In this document: one piece after another, positions 33,220 through 43,900 of the stretch | Layout of the letters: every line of letters starts with the position of its first letter | How positions within the stretch are numbered: position 1 is the first letter of the stretch | The notes under the pieces: model-generated | What the model was told of the DNA's origin: nothing | The model's database searches: none | Seen by the model: the letters and a program-made list of their open reading frames with translations, nothing else | Translations under genes and position numbers: made by a program | Origin: CAZSBB01 sp964605235 | Lineage (GTDB): Bacteria; Planctomycetota; Phycisphaerae; Phycisphaerales; Phycisphaeraceae | Assembly: GCA_964605235.1 (NCBI GenBank) | Contig: CAZSBB010000023.1 | Span: 1-64,000 of the forward strand | Reading direction: 5' to 3' | DNA: 64,000 nucleotides

Positions 33220-34611
33220 ATGACCACCCCCACCCCTCAGCCGCAGGGCGCGCCTCAGGCGGAACGCCCCAATGTGATCTGGATTTTCGGCGATCAGCAC
33301 CGGGGGCAGGCGCTGAGCTGCGCCGGCGATCCGAACGTGCACACGCCCAATCTTGACCGCATGGCCAACCATGGGGCGCGGTTCACGCAGGCGGTGGCGG
33401 GTTGTCCGCTGTGCTCGCCGTTCCGCGGGTCGCTGCTGACTTCGCGATATCCGCACGAAGCGGTCCCCGCCCACAACGCGCCGATGCCCGACGGCATGCC
33501 GACGGTGGCACAGCCGTTCAATCAAGCGGGATACGACACCGCCTGGTTTGGCAAGTGGCACGTGGACGGCAGCGCCACGAAGCATGATCGCCGCATGGTG
33601 GTGGTGCCGCCGGATCGACGGGGCGGGTTCAAAACCTGGCTCGGTTATGAGTGCATCAACGGCGCGTGGGAGGTATGGATTCACGGCCACCAGAACGGGC
33701 AGGAAGTTCCTTTGCATCGCTTGGCGGATTTTGAAACGGACAGCCTCACCGATCTGCTGCTGGATTACATTCGCCAGCGCGCCCCGCAGGATGACGCCCG
33801 CGCCGGCACGGGGCGCGCGCTGGCGTCCCAGCCGTTTTTCGCCGCCCTGAGCGTGCAGCCGCCGCATGATCCGTATGTCGCCCCGGCGCGGTTCATGGGG
33901 CGTCACAATGCCGGCAGCCTGCAACTGCGCCCGAATGTGCCCAATCTGCCGTGGGTGACCGAGCGCTGTCGGCCGGAGCTTGCCGGGTACTACGGCATGA
34001 TCGAAAACCTCGACTACAACGTCGGTCGGGTGCTGGACCTGCTCTGTCGCACCGGGCTCGACCGCAGCACCTATGTGCTGTTTTTTTCCGACCACGGCGA
34101 CATGCACGGCTCACACGGCCGGTTCCACAAGCATGTGCCTTATGCCGAGTCGCTGCATATCCCCATGCTCATCCTGGGACCTGGTCCCAAATACGAAAGC
34201 AGCATTGGCACCTGGGATATGCCGATCAACCATGTCGACATCGCGCCCACTTCGCTGGGTCTGGCGAACCTCGCCAAGCCCGCGTGGATGCGCGGCTACG
34301 ACTACTCCAGCGGCCTCGTCCGCGCGGAGCGCCTGGTGCCGACGGACATGCCCGAGTCCGCCTACTGTCAGTTGGTCAGCAACTGCCCCGGTGTTGGGCG
34401 GCCGTGGCGTGCGGTGGTCACGCGCGACGGCTGGAAGTATGCCGTCACCGATGCAGCGCCGTGGCTGCTGTTCAACACGCGCGAAGACCCCTACGAGCAA
34501 ACCAACCTGGTTTTCAATCCGCTCTTCAAGCAACAGCGGCAGCGGCTGCATGAGTTGCTCGGCCAATGGATCACCAAGGTGGACGACCCATTCGCGCTGC
34601 CGGCGGGGTAA
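33220..34611 (+). CDS. Sulfatase (formylglycine type), no signal peptide
   Basis: 463 residues from ATG 33220. Alkaline-phosphatase-superfamily arylsulfatase: metal site NVIWIFGDQH, then CSPFRGSLLTSRYPHEA with Cys65-Ser-Pro-Phe-Arg69, the CxPxR formylglycine signature. VLFFSDHGDMHGSHGRFHKH supplies further metal ligands, and NVGRVLDLLCRTGLD is typical of heparan/choline-sulfatase-like families. There is no signal peptide or lipobox, so it should act in the cytoplasm on an imported sulfated sugar. It is divergent from iclR and ends 10 bases before an SGNH esterase. Which sulfated residue it removes is unknown. Confidence 0.93.
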   Translation: MTTPTPQPQGAPQAERPNVIWIFGDQHRGQALSCAGDPNVHTPNLDRMANHGARFTQAVAGCPLCSPFRGSLLTSRYPHEAVPAHNAPMPDGMPTVAQPFNQAGYDTAWFGKWHVDGSATKHDRRMVVVPPDRRGGFKTWLGYECINGAWEVWIHGHQNGQEVPLHRLADFETDSLTDLLLDYIRQRAPQDDARAGTGRALASQPFFAALSVQPPHDPYVAPARFMGRHNAGSLQLRPNVPNLPWVTERCRPELAGYYGMIENLDYNVGRVLDLLCRTGLDRSTYVLFFSDHGDMHGSHGRFHKHVPYAESLHIPMLILGPGPKYESSIGTWDMPINHVDIAPTSLGLANLAKPAWMRGYDYSSGLVRAERLVPTDMPESAYCQLVSNCPGVGRPWRAVVTRDGWKYAVTDAAPWLLFNTREDPYEQTNLVFNPLFKQQRQRLHELLGQWITKVDDPFALPAG

Positions 34612-34621
34612 GGACGCCGTC

Positions 34622-35635
34622 ATGCAATACCAGAACGTCACGCTGCACAATGTCGCGGAGGTTCAGCCGGTCGCCGGCGGCGTGCGCTTGCAGCGCGTCC
34701 CCGAAGCGGTGCGCCAACAACTCAATCCCAAAGCCCAGGAGCGGGCGCTGTTCCCCGCCAACTGCGAGATTCGTTTCATCACGGACGCGGATGTGACGCA
34801 GATCACGCTGTCGTGCGAATACCCCACGCCGATCCGCGTTTTTCATGGCTTGTTTGACGGCCGGGTGCAGGAAGTCATCGGACCCGAACCCACCACCATC
34901 ACCCTGGCGCGGCCGGCGCTGCTGTCACAGCTCGAACGCGACTGGTGGCGCGATCATCCCTTTGATCCCGCGGTCTATCGGCTGGTGTTCAGCGCCATGG
35001 CGCGGGCGCCGGTGTGCCTGCACGCCATCAACGGCAAAGGCCATCAGCCGCCGCGACCGGAGCAGTTGCCTAAGCGCACTTATCTTGCCTACGGCACCAG
35101 CATCACCCAGGGCGCCAAGAGCGAAGCGCCGCATCTGAGCTATGCCGCGCAGACGGCGTGGCGCCTGGGCGCGGACCTGGTGAACCTGGGCTTTGGCTCC
35201 TCCGCTCATTGCGAGCCGGCGCTGGCGGATTACATCGCCAGCCGTGCGGACTGGGACCTGGCGACATTTGAAGTGTCGGTGAACATGCTGGGGTTTCCAT
35301 TGGACGAGTTTCGCCGGCGGGTGGAATACCTGATTCACACCGTGGGCTCCGCGCGCCCTGCGCGGCCGATCGCCGGCATCACGCTGCTGCCGTTTCATCG
35401 CGATTGCATCGTGGACGCACCGGCCAGTCCATCCCGCGTTCCCGCCGAAGCATTCCGCCAATGCCTGCGCGAGGCCGTGACGCGCTGCGGCTTACCCAAC
35501 GTGCATCTGATCGAAGGACCGGAGCTGCTGCGCAACCTTGGCGGCCTGACGATGGACCTGATCCATCCCTCCGACCACGGCATGATCGAAATCGCCCAGA
35601 ACCTGGCGCTCCGGCTCCAACCACTGCTGCCGTGA
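34622..35635 (+). CDS. SGNH-family carbohydrate esterase-like hydrolase
   Basis: 337 residues from ATG 34622 with AAGGA 8 bases upstream. Residues 1-140 form an N-terminal beta-sandwich (VRLQRVPEAVRQQL, EIRFITDADVTQITLS). The C-terminal SGNH domain has AYGTSITQGA (Ser160), NLGFGSS (Gly190), VSVNMLG (Asn221) and MDLIHPSDHG (Asp312, His315). The arrangement (N-terminal sandwich plus SGNH_hydro-type domain) is known from CE2-like acetyl esterases that deacetylate glycans. No signal peptide. Being the second gene after the sulfatase, it probably removes acetyl groups from the same glycan (inference). Confidence 0.85.
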   Translation: MQYQNVTLHNVAEVQPVAGGVRLQRVPEAVRQQLNPKAQERALFPANCEIRFITDADVTQITLSCEYPTPIRVFHGLFDGRVQEVIGPEPTTITLARPALLSQLERDWWRDHPFDPAVYRLVFSAMARAPVCLHAINGKGHQPPRPEQLPKRTYLAYGTSITQGAKSEAPHLSYAAQTAWRLGADLVNLGFGSSAHCEPALADYIASRADWDLATFEVSVNMLGFPLDEFRRRVEYLIHTVGSARPARPIAGITLLPFHRDCIVDAPASPSRVPAEAFRQCLREAVTRCGLPNVHLIEGPELLRNLGGLTMDLIHPSDHGMIEIAQNLALRLQPLLP

Positions 35636-35724
35636 ATCTGGTCGCGGGGGCGGTCCTCAAGCAGGGATATTGAGCGCATTGAGTTGCTCATCCCAGGGGA
35701 ACAATGGATGCCATACTCTTGCGA

Positions 35725-35749
35725 ATCATTCATAAGTTGTATATGATTT
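35725..35749. promoter_or_regulatory. AT-rich palindromic site upstream of the 629-residue barrel protein
   Basis: AATCAT (35725-35730) and ATGATT (35744-35749) form an inverted pair with a 13-base spacer, and TCATA (35731-35735) with TATGA (35743-35747) forms another pair inside. The 299-base gap 35636-35934 otherwise holds no convincing gene; a short frame beginning at 35772 lacks coding features. A regulator site for the gene at 35935 is possible. Confidence 0.35.
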
Positions 35750-35934
35750 GAGTGACTAAGGTGATGATGCCATGCTTGTGTTTTGGGCTGTGTATTTGCG
35801 TCAGCACCGCCGCGCAGTTCCCGCGGCCAGAGGCGTTTTTGCCAGTCTTTCCCCGCTGCTTTGTTACCTGAAGGCACGCCGCCCGCGCCAGACAAGCCTG
35901 GTGTCGGCGTCTATTGCATTGACAAAGGATCGCC

Positions 35935-37824
35935 ATGTACCGCGTGAAAGCCCAGCAGGCATTGCCGGATACGCCCCTGATTTTCTCGGTGCCCTTGGAT
36001 GGCGAGGACTTTCGGGACCACATCGCGCTGGCGTATGACCACGGCGCGACGCACATCGGCATCGGGCGGCTGCCGCGACAGTACGACGCGTTCATGCCGG
36101 ACAATCGCGATCCGTATCCCAACTGGTCGCAGGGCGCGCTGGCGTTGTTTCGCCTGACGCCCCCGGAAGCGGTCGTGCCGTTCATCCCCAGTGAGATCGT
36201 GCAGCGCAATCTGGCGTGGTTGGATCAGCGCGTGGCGGCGGTGCGGCAGCGGGGTCTGAAGCTGGTGGTCAACGGCATCGAGCCGATGTGGTTGCCGGAG
36301 GCGGCGTACCAGGCCCATCCGCGCTGGCGCGGCGTGCAGTGTGAGCTGGGCCGGATCGCCAGCAAGCCCTACTGGTGTCCATCCATTGATGAGCCGCAGG
36401 TGCTCGAGTTGTACCGCGAATCCGCGCGGCTGCTGTGTCAGCGCTATCCGGAAATCGAACGCTTCAGCTTCTGGACCAACGACTGCGGCGCGGGGTTGTC
36501 GTGGACGACTTACAGCTATCCCGGGCTCAATGGGCCGACGGAATCCCGTCTGCGCGATCCGGGCGCGCGCATCGCCGGCTGGCTGGAAGCGATCCGCCAG
36601 GGCTCGATTGATGCGGGCGCCAGCGCGATCGTGAATGTGCAGTCGTTCAGCTTTCCCCCGGCGGAGACGGCCGCCATCCGCGCCAAGCTGGGGACGCATC
36701 TGTATCTCAACAGCGTCAACGGCGAAGGCCAGCGCATAGCCGGCCCGGGCGCCAACAGCGGGGGCGGAGTTGTTGGAACCCCGACCAATCCGGTGCTGGG
36801 ACATTTCGACCGTCGCGCATTCGTCGAGCAATTGCAGCAGGTCTTCAGCAAGCCCAACGGCCACATGCGTTCCATCGCCATGAGCGAAAGCACGCTGGCG
36901 GAATCCCTGCAACTGCTGCGCGGCGTGCTCGACCACCCCGGCGAAGGCGTGCTGGAAGCCGAAGCTGTGCTGCTGCAAGCCGCCCGGGAAGTCGCCGGCG
37001 CAGCAGGCGGCGATCGGCTGGTGCGGGTATGGAACCGCGTGCAACTGGCGGTACATGCGCTGGCGCAGCTCCGACAGCGCGGGGTGTCCATGAGCCTGAG
37101 CTTCGGGTCAACTTCCTCGCGCTGGCTGGTGCGCCCGCTGGTTCCGCAGCCGCATCTGCTGACCGCTGCGGAGAAAGCCCACTACCGGCCCATGCTGTTC
37201 AGCGCCGATGGCGAAGACATCAACGCCAACCTGTGCGAAATCCTTGGCAAGCCGGTGTTCATCGGCGACAGCGTGGTGTGGATGGCGCGCTGGTGCATCG
37301 ACGAAGCTCAGAAGCATCTCAATGCCGCGCGGGACGCCATCGTTACGTTGCTCAAGGATGAACTCACGGACGCGCAGCGCCGCGTCCTGGAGTTGTACCG
37401 CGACCGCATCCGCGCGCTCTACTGCGTGGCGGAGAACGGCCGCCTGACGATCATGTATCAGCACGCTTTGAACATCGCCCACATCCCGCGCTACGGCGCC
37501 AACCCGCTGGATTTTGATGACAACATCACCTTCGATCAGCGGGCGCTGGAGCTGCGGAAGATCGCACGGATGGACCTGGACAACACCTGGGAACTGATCG
37601 AACTGCTGGGCCGGCATGAGGTCAATGAGGTGCTCGCGCAGGGGATGACGCCGGAGCAGGAAACGGTCTTCATGTATGGGCCGAACCTGATCGAGCTGCT
37701 GGAAACCAAGCGGGCGGTGATGCTGGCGCACTGGCACGATTACGAGCGGCTGTACCCCACTTCCAAGCGTTATGAATTTGAACCCACGCCGCGCGAGCAG
37801 GACTTTTTGCCGCCGTCGGCGTAG
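35935..37824 (+). CDS. Glycosidase-like barrel protein of unknown family
   Basis: 629 residues from ATG 35935 (AAGGATCGCC, weak site). No signal peptide. The first 300 residues have a TIM-barrel rhythm with HIALAYDHGATHIGIGRLPR, LKLVVNGIEPMWLPEAAYQA, IERFSFWTNDCGAGLSWTTY and GASAIVNVQSFSFPP. The tail is helical and rich in charged residues (RRVLELYRDRIRALYCVAEN). WTND and NGIEP supply acids at barrel positions expected for retaining glycosidases, but I cannot name a family. It lies after the sulfatase-esterase pair on the same strand, separated by 299 bases, and is convergent with the secreted lyase-like gene. Confidence 0.65.
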   Translation: MYRVKAQQALPDTPLIFSVPLDGEDFRDHIALAYDHGATHIGIGRLPRQYDAFMPDNRDPYPNWSQGALALFRLTPPEAVVPFIPSEIVQRNLAWLDQRVAAVRQRGLKLVVNGIEPMWLPEAAYQAHPRWRGVQCELGRIASKPYWCPSIDEPQVLELYRESARLLCQRYPEIERFSFWTNDCGAGLSWTTYSYPGLNGPTESRLRDPGARIAGWLEAIRQGSIDAGASAIVNVQSFSFPPAETAAIRAKLGTHLYLNSVNGEGQRIAGPGANSGGGVVGTPTNPVLGHFDRRAFVEQLQQVFSKPNGHMRSIAMSESTLAESLQLLRGVLDHPGEGVLEAEAVLLQAAREVAGAAGGDRLVRVWNRVQLAVHALAQLRQRGVSMSLSFGSTSSRWLVRPLVPQPHLLTAAEKAHYRPMLFSADGEDINANLCEILGKPVFIGDSVVWMARWCIDEAQKHLNAARDAIVTLLKDELTDAQRRVLELYRDRIRALYCVAENGRLTIMYQHALNIAHIPRYGANPLDFDDNITFDQRALELRKIARMDLDNTWELIELLGRHEVNEVLAQGMTPEQETVFMYGPNLIELLETKRAVMLAHWHDYERLYPTSKRYEFEPTPREQDFLPPSA

Positions 37825-37838
37825 CGGCGGACTGAGCT

Positions 37839-40800
37839 TTAGTTGGCGAGTTCCACCCAGACTCGCTGCTCGGCGGGCACCGCAAACCCTTGCAGTTCGA
37901 CCAGACGGTAGCGCACCAGCACCCGCGCCCGGCCCTGCGGCCAGGTGATGTCATACGCCTGCGCATCGTCAAGCGTGACCGGCTGACCGGTGCGAGTTTT
38001 CAGGGCGATGGGTTTGATATCCACAGTTGCCGGGGCGTCCTTCGCATACGGCAGGTAGGCGGCAGCGAAGCCGACGGTTTGGCCGCGTTGGCGCCAGAGC
38101 AGGCCGGTGTCGCCTCCGCTGGCGTCTTTGGTGCTGAAGGCGATGACCTCACCTTGCGGTAGCAGGCGCAGCAGCAGGCCGCCGGCGCCCTTGCGGGTGC
38201 GCGTCCAGTTGATGGCATGGTCGGCAGCGAGCTGGCCCAGCGGCGTCAGCCCGGCGTAGTGGATGGAGGGTCCCAGCACATCGGGGGCGACGGCGGTGGG
38301 CTGGGGGGACTGCAGTTCCAGGTTGGTCTGGTTGGCGTGGTAGAGCCAGTCGTAGGTGTGTTCTGCCTGCGCCTGGCAGCGGTCGATGACGATCAGCGGG
38401 CCGGCGGTCAGCACCACGGTGCGTTCATGCTCGACATCTTTCCACGCGCCGTTTTCGCGGGCGCTGGCGATCTCCGCGCCGGGCATGGATTTGAGGTAGA
38501 GCAGTTCGCCGGTGTCGGTGTCGGCGTTCTGGCCATCCACCACGATGGAAGTGCTGCTGGCGATGGTTTCCAGAAAGTTCTGAAAGTTGTCGCCGTAGCC
38601 GCCCATGACATTGCGGGTGTACCAGCCGCCTGCGCCGTAGGCATTGATGGACAGCTTGTTGCGGTGGCCGTGGGTCAGGTCCCGGCCGTAGTGGAAATAG
38701 CAGTAGTGGTCGGTGCCGGGCAGGCGCAGGGCGACCCCGCCATAGTCGGGAAAGTTCGTGGTGCCGGTGGGACGGGGATCGATCGTCTGCACCTCGGGCA
38801 CGCGCGGCTCGGTCTGGCGGAACTGGGCGAAATCCTCCATGTCATAGGGTTCACGACGCGACGGCTGATGGTGGAGCACCCACGCCAGACGCGGATCGGT
38901 GATGAACCTGGCAAAGATGTGCGCCCCGGTGCTTTCGGTGCTGAGCGTGCGCCAGCCGCCGGTGCCCAGCGTGGGGCTGCGGCCATCGGGCCCGTGCAGT
39001 TGGTGGGCGGCCAGCAGAATGGTTTCGTAGCGGGAATCCCAGGGCATCATGCCGTTGTGCAGGGCGATGCCCAGCGCGGGATAGGCGACGAGTTTGGCGA
39101 CGCCCTGATAGCTGGGATTCTCCCACCACTGGCCATCGGGCAGGAAGCCCAGCTCCACCAGGCGCACGATGCCGTGGCGATCATGCAGCGCGCGGGCGAC
39201 CACCGCGGGCAGGTCGGCTGCCACCCCGGCTTGCAGCGCAGCGCCATTGATCATCCATTGCAGGTTCATCACGCCGACCTTGTGATCCATCATGAGATTG
39301 GCGGAAGGCTCGAACACGCGGGCGCCGATGCGCTCCACCTGTTGGGCGGTGAGCACGCCGGCGGGACGAATGGCGTCGAGCGCGACGGCGAGATTGCTCA
39401 GCCAGACGCGCTCGGACATGTAGCTCGAACCAATACGGCAGGCGCCGGAGGTGGCGCTGCCCGCGACGGAAGCCTGCGCGGGCGCGACGATGGGCAGGTC
39501 GAGATAGCAGTCGGCATAACGATTGAGAATCGCGGCCGCGGCGACGGCGAAATCCTGACGCCCGGTCAGCAGATAACCCAGCCCCAGCTTGCGGGCGTTG
39601 GCGGCATTGGCGAGGTGGTCGGCCGCCCAGTTGAGCACGCCGGCGTCATACATGTGCCCGGAGTACGTGCGCCCGGAGATGGGGTCCTGGTACACGTTGA
39701 ACGGCAAATTCGGTACGTCGATCTGCTGCAACTTGCCGCCGGTGATGGCATCCTGCTTGATGCCCATGGCCGCCAGCGGTGGATAGGCAGGCACATATTC
39801 CAGGGCTTTTTCCGCCTGTTTCGCCAGGTCAGAAAAATAGCGGGGCAAAGCCTTGCGGGCAGCAGGATCGCCCCACTGCTGCTGCAACTCCGTCATGCGT
39901 GCGGGATCGCACACCACCGCGGGATGCACCGGCTGCGCAGCGCCAATGCCCGCCACCAGATCGGTGAACAGCACCAGCCCCGGCACTTCATTCGCAGTGA
40001 CCGCGAGCTGCGCCGTTTCGCCGTAGCCCAGACGCACATCCTTGACGACCGACGCGCTGGCGCTGATCTGCACCGGGAACGAGCCCGTGGCGCCGGGCGC
40101 CAGCACCAGTGGCTGCTCCGGCAAAACCACCTGAAAGCGCTGGATGCTGCTCGCTGATGTCAACGCTGCTTTCACGGTCAGCGTCGACTGCCCACGGTTG
40201 GTCATCGTGACCGCAAACCGCGTGGTCTGGCTGCCGTCTGCCAGCACTTCCCATTGGCCGGGATAGGATGGCTGGAGTCCCAGCGGGTTGCGCATCAGGC
40301 GAATGTCATCCAGATAGATGCGGGTGCGCGCTGGCGTGGTCGCCTCCTGATTTGCCCCGGCGGCAAGCTGCTGAATCTCGAACTGGAACTCCTGCTTCGT
40401 GGTGTCATACGTATCCGGCCAGGCGTTTTCCCAGCGCGACAAGTCCTGGCAGAAGGTGTACCACTGCTCCTGCGGGTCCATGGTGTCGATGCTGTAGTAC
40501 AGCGTGCGGTAGCCGTAGCCATGGGGCGCCTGCTGGATGATGGGATTGATGTTCCAGATCGGCTTACCCGCGACTTTGATGCGGAATACCAGCAGGTCAT
40601 AGCGGCTGAAGTCGATGCGCGCCGGGTCCAGATTCTGGAAAACGATGCGGCCGATGCCGTCGTCATCGGAAGTCCACATCAGGCTGTGCCCGCCGGCTTC
40701 GGTGTCGTCGCTGAGTTCGATGCGTCCGGCGCCCTGCGACTGCCATTGGTCCAGGCCCTGCTCGAAATCATCAATGACCAGCACGTCCGGCGCGGCAGGC

Positions 40801-40919
40801 GCGGCATCCGGCTTCGCTTCCACCAACCTGATCGATGCGGCGCCCCACACCAGCAACGCCGCGATGCACCAGCCGCGCAGCCGTCCAGCAGCAAATGATT
40901 GGTCGAACATATGGGCCAT
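37839..40919 (-). CDS. Secreted heparinase II/III-like protein with N-terminal carbohydrate-binding domain
   Basis: 1026 residues from ATG 40919, which overlaps the previous stop (TGATG). A signal peptide (GWCIAALLVWGAASIRLVEA) precedes a CBM-like beta-sandwich at about 40-215 (VIDDFEQGLDQWQSQGAGRI, TRIYLDDIRLMRNP), an Ig-like segment near 225-300, an alginate-lyase-like toroid at 330-640 (WWENPSYQGVAKL, MDHKVGVMNLQWMINGAA) and a beta region with YFHYGRDLTHGHRNKLSINA and SIVVDGQNAD. The domain order is that of PL8/PL12/PL15-type lyases. It probably depolymerises a uronate glycan outside the cell. Last gene of the minus-strand operon from the GntR regulator. Confidence 0.82.
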   Translation of the reverse strand: MAHMFDQSFAAGRLRGWCIAALLVWGAASIRLVEAKPDAAPAAPDVLVIDDFEQGLDQWQSQGAGRIELSDDTEAGGHSLMWTSDDDGIGRIVFQNLDPARIDFSRYDLLVFRIKVAGKPIWNINPIIQQAPHGYGYRTLYYSIDTMDPQEQWYTFCQDLSRWENAWPDTYDTTKQEFQFEIQQLAAGANQEATTPARTRIYLDDIRLMRNPLGLQPSYPGQWEVLADGSQTTRFAVTMTNRGQSTLTVKAALTSASSIQRFQVVLPEQPLVLAPGATGSFPVQISASASVVKDVRLGYGETAQLAVTANEVPGLVLFTDLVAGIGAAQPVHPAVVCDPARMTELQQQWGDPAARKALPRYFSDLAKQAEKALEYVPAYPPLAAMGIKQDAITGGKLQQIDVPNLPFNVYQDPISGRTYSGHMYDAGVLNWAADHLANAANARKLGLGYLLTGRQDFAVAAAAILNRYADCYLDLPIVAPAQASVAGSATSGACRIGSSYMSERVWLSNLAVALDAIRPAGVLTAQQVERIGARVFEPSANLMMDHKVGVMNLQWMINGAALQAGVAADLPAVVARALHDRHGIVRLVELGFLPDGQWWENPSYQGVAKLVAYPALGIALHNGMMPWDSRYETILLAAHQLHGPDGRSPTLGTGGWRTLSTESTGAHIFARFITDPRLAWVLHHQPSRREPYDMEDFAQFRQTEPRVPEVQTIDPRPTGTTNFPDYGGVALRLPGTDHYCYFHYGRDLTHGHRNKLSINAYGAGGWYTRNVMGGYGDNFQNFLETIASSTSIVVDGQNADTDTGELLYLKSMPGAEIASARENGAWKDVEHERTVVLTAGPLIVIDRCQAQAEHTYDWLYHANQTNLELQSPQPTAVAPDVLGPSIHYAGLTPLGQLAADHAINWTRTRKGAGGLLLRLLPQGEVIAFSTKDASGGDTGLLWRQRGQTVGFAAAYLPYAKDAPATVDIKPIALKTRTGQPVTLDDAQAYDITWPQGRARVLVRYRLVELQGFAVPAEQRVWVELAN

Positions 40920-43900
40920 CACTCTCCAAGTTTGGGGAACAGATTCAGCAGTTGCTGGCGGGTGTCGTTGGCGTGGACATCCATGTATTGCAGGGCTTCG
41001 TTGTTGCCCATTTTGGTAAATATCCACAGTGCCCAGCGGGCCTGGATGGGCGGCAGGTTGTCCGCATGGGCGGCTGCGGGATCGGCCGTCGCGTTGGGGT
41101 CAAGGCTGGGGCCATCGCCTTCATCCCGCAGCGGGGTGGCGTTGGGATCGATCACGCGTTGCAGGTGGGCGTTGGTGGTGCCATTGCCGAAGTCGAGCTT
41201 CGTCCACTGTTCGGGCAACACCAGCAGCGCGCCCGAGCCCATGCCTTTGCCGTAGGCCGGGTCCAGATCGCGGTTGCCCAGCAGCACCCACGCGCCGCGT
41301 TGGGGATCGACCTGCTTGAGGCCCCGAGTGCCTTTGACCTCGCCGCCAAAGCCGCTGGGATAGCCGCGGAATTTCAGGTGCAGGGTGCGAAAGCGCACGG
41401 TGGGACGGATGGTCATTTCCTGGAACAGCGCTTCATGATCAGGCAGCAGGACGAACGCCAGATCAATCTCGCCATAGGGCGTGTCCCAGGTGACTTCGAC
41501 CCGGCCCAGATTGCCGTCCTGGATTTTTTCAATGCGCGACAAACGGTAGCGCGTCACCTGGAGGTCGTCGAAAAAGACGTTGAGGTAGCCGTTGACGTAC
41601 CACATGTGGGGAGCGGGTTCGGAGAACCCCAGGCCGGGCAGATAGGGCGCGGCAATGCGGCGTTCATCGGTCCACTTGTTGGCGGCGGCATCGTTGACCG
41701 CTGCATACTTCAAGCCGTATTTGATCTCGGCGTTTTCCAGGGAGAAGCCGGCCGACAACGCCCACTGACCTTTGTAGCCGGCGATGTGATGCTGCATGGC
41801 GCGCCGGATGTTGGAAGCGCGCACCGCAACGCCGCCGTCGCTGCCCTGCTGGGGCGCCGCCCACTGGCCCTCCGGCCAATCCACCGCCAGGCGCTCGACC
41901 CGGAGCCGATCGTATGCCAGCATCAAGGCCGTGGTTTCCCTGCTCGGAGCAACCTGCACCGTCTGCGTGGCGATGACGCCCGTCATGACGTCATGAACAC
42001 GAAGCGTCCAGAGGCCCGGCGCTGCATTATGCGGCAGCGCCAGCTTGAATTCGCCGCGCCCGGCGGTGGTGTGCAGGTTGAGCGTCTCGGCAGGATCGAG
42101 CACCCCGGCCGGCGGTTCCAGGCGCACATGCACCACATGCCCACCCGGTTGGCCGGAGGAGGTCACCAGCTCCACCTGTGCCGTCAGCGCAGCGCCCGGC
42201 GCTGCGGTGGTTGGCGCCTGCAGATTCAATTGGTTGACGGCATAAGGCAGCAGCGCCAGCAACGTGGGGCGAACGGTTTCCAGCTCCAGCGTCACTTCCT
42301 TACCCGCGCCCAGATGGCGACCGGTGCGGACGTCGTAGACCTGCGCCGACTCGGGCAGCGCCAGTTGCGCCTGGCGATTGAGCCAGCGGTTTTTGCCGTG
42401 CTGGAAGTATTGCGCGGTCTGCAGCTCACCATCGAGCGTCTGGTCCGGGCCGGCCGCCCAGTAGTCGGGCGCAATGCCCAGCAGTTGCACGCCGTCAGGG
42501 GCGCGGAAGTGGTAGAGGTAAACCGGAGCGGTGAAGTTGTCGACCGTCAGCAGCGGGCGCGGCGTCTGGGGGCTGTACTGCGCGAGCAGGCGCGTGGCGG
42601 AAGCCAGGTCGGGGTCGAACGCCAGCGTCACCACCTGCCCGCGTCCCAGCGTGTGCGTGGTCATGGCGGGCGTGGCGAAAAGGCTCTGGATGAAAGCCGG
42701 ATGCTCATTGGCCTGCGCGCGGGCCGCAGCGCCCAGCGTGGTGAAGGTTCCCGTCTGGGCAGCGCCCGCCAGCGACACGCCGAACACGCCGCTGGTGGCG
42801 CCGGTCAAGGCTGGAGCGCCGCTGGTCCATTCCACTTCCGTTGGTATTTCGCGGTGTTGTTCCAGCGCTTTGCTGCGGGCTTCCGCCTGCTCCGGCAAGG
42901 CGCCGGCCGCGGAAACACCCAACAGGCGGTCCATCGTCGGCCCCGCCGCATCCGCGCCAGTCAGGGGCAGCACCGCCAGCAGCGTGCCGCCAGTGGTGAC
43001 AAAGGCCCGCAGTCCAGCCGCTTCCTCGGCGGTCAGGTCCAACGCGGCCGGGCAGATCACCAGCCTGGCCGTCTGATCGCCGGTCAGCGCGCTGATGGTG
43101 GTGAAGCGGTACGGCAGGTTCATCTGGTTGAGCGCGCGGGCCCAGGCCTCCAGCCCTGCCGCCCCCGCGCGCCAGACGATGCGCACGCTGCCGGTCTCGC
43201 GGCGCAGCGCCAGCAACTGCTCGGCGATCCCCTGCTCCAGCCGGCGCACTTCCTCACTCCACCAGCGCGTTTCATGGGTGGTGGTCAGGTCCGGGTTCAG
43301 GATGGCGAAGTTGCCCGCCGAGTCGAAATAGGACACCCCGTCTTTCTCGTCAAAAAGCCAGAGCCAGGGCACCGTGCGCGAGTAGGGTTCGTGGTCAGCT
43401 TTGGGCGCGTAGTGGGTCCAACTGGTGAGAATCGCATCATCGCGGCGGAAGGAGCGGAACAGGTCACGTTCCACGCCCAACCAGAGATTGGGGGTGTAGA
43501 GATGCTTGGGACTGTACATCTCCAGGAAGTCACAGGCCTGGAAAAAGCCGGGCACATCGTCATCACGGCTGAGCTTGACGCCGCAGTACCCGACCCGCGC
43601 CCCGGGGTCATGCTCATGAATGATCTGGGCGCCGCGGTTGCGCCAGTCGAGGTAATCGCTGGTGGTGGGTTCATCCGCCAGCGAGTAACCCAGCGGCGTG
43701 TAGCGCTGCACCTGGGCGACGTAAGCGCTTAATTGCTGTTCATCCTGCTCCCGGCTGTAGCGCTGCATATTGGTGAAACGATTAGGGGGCACCAGCACAT
43801 TGGTCGGCACCAGCCGCAGGCCGTTCTCCGCCGCCATGCGGGCGACATCGGTGCGGCCTTTGCCGATCGGCGCATGCGCGGTGATGCCCAGGTCGCGCAG

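Noticed and set aside
35772..36038. Plus-strand 88-codon frame before the barrel gene
   Set aside because: No ribosome site, and it overlaps the start of the longer real gene in another frame.
38217..40157. Plus-strand open frame across the secreted lyase-like gene
   Set aside because: Composition (Gly, Val, Ala, Gln) is typical of complementary-strand shadows and no motif was found.
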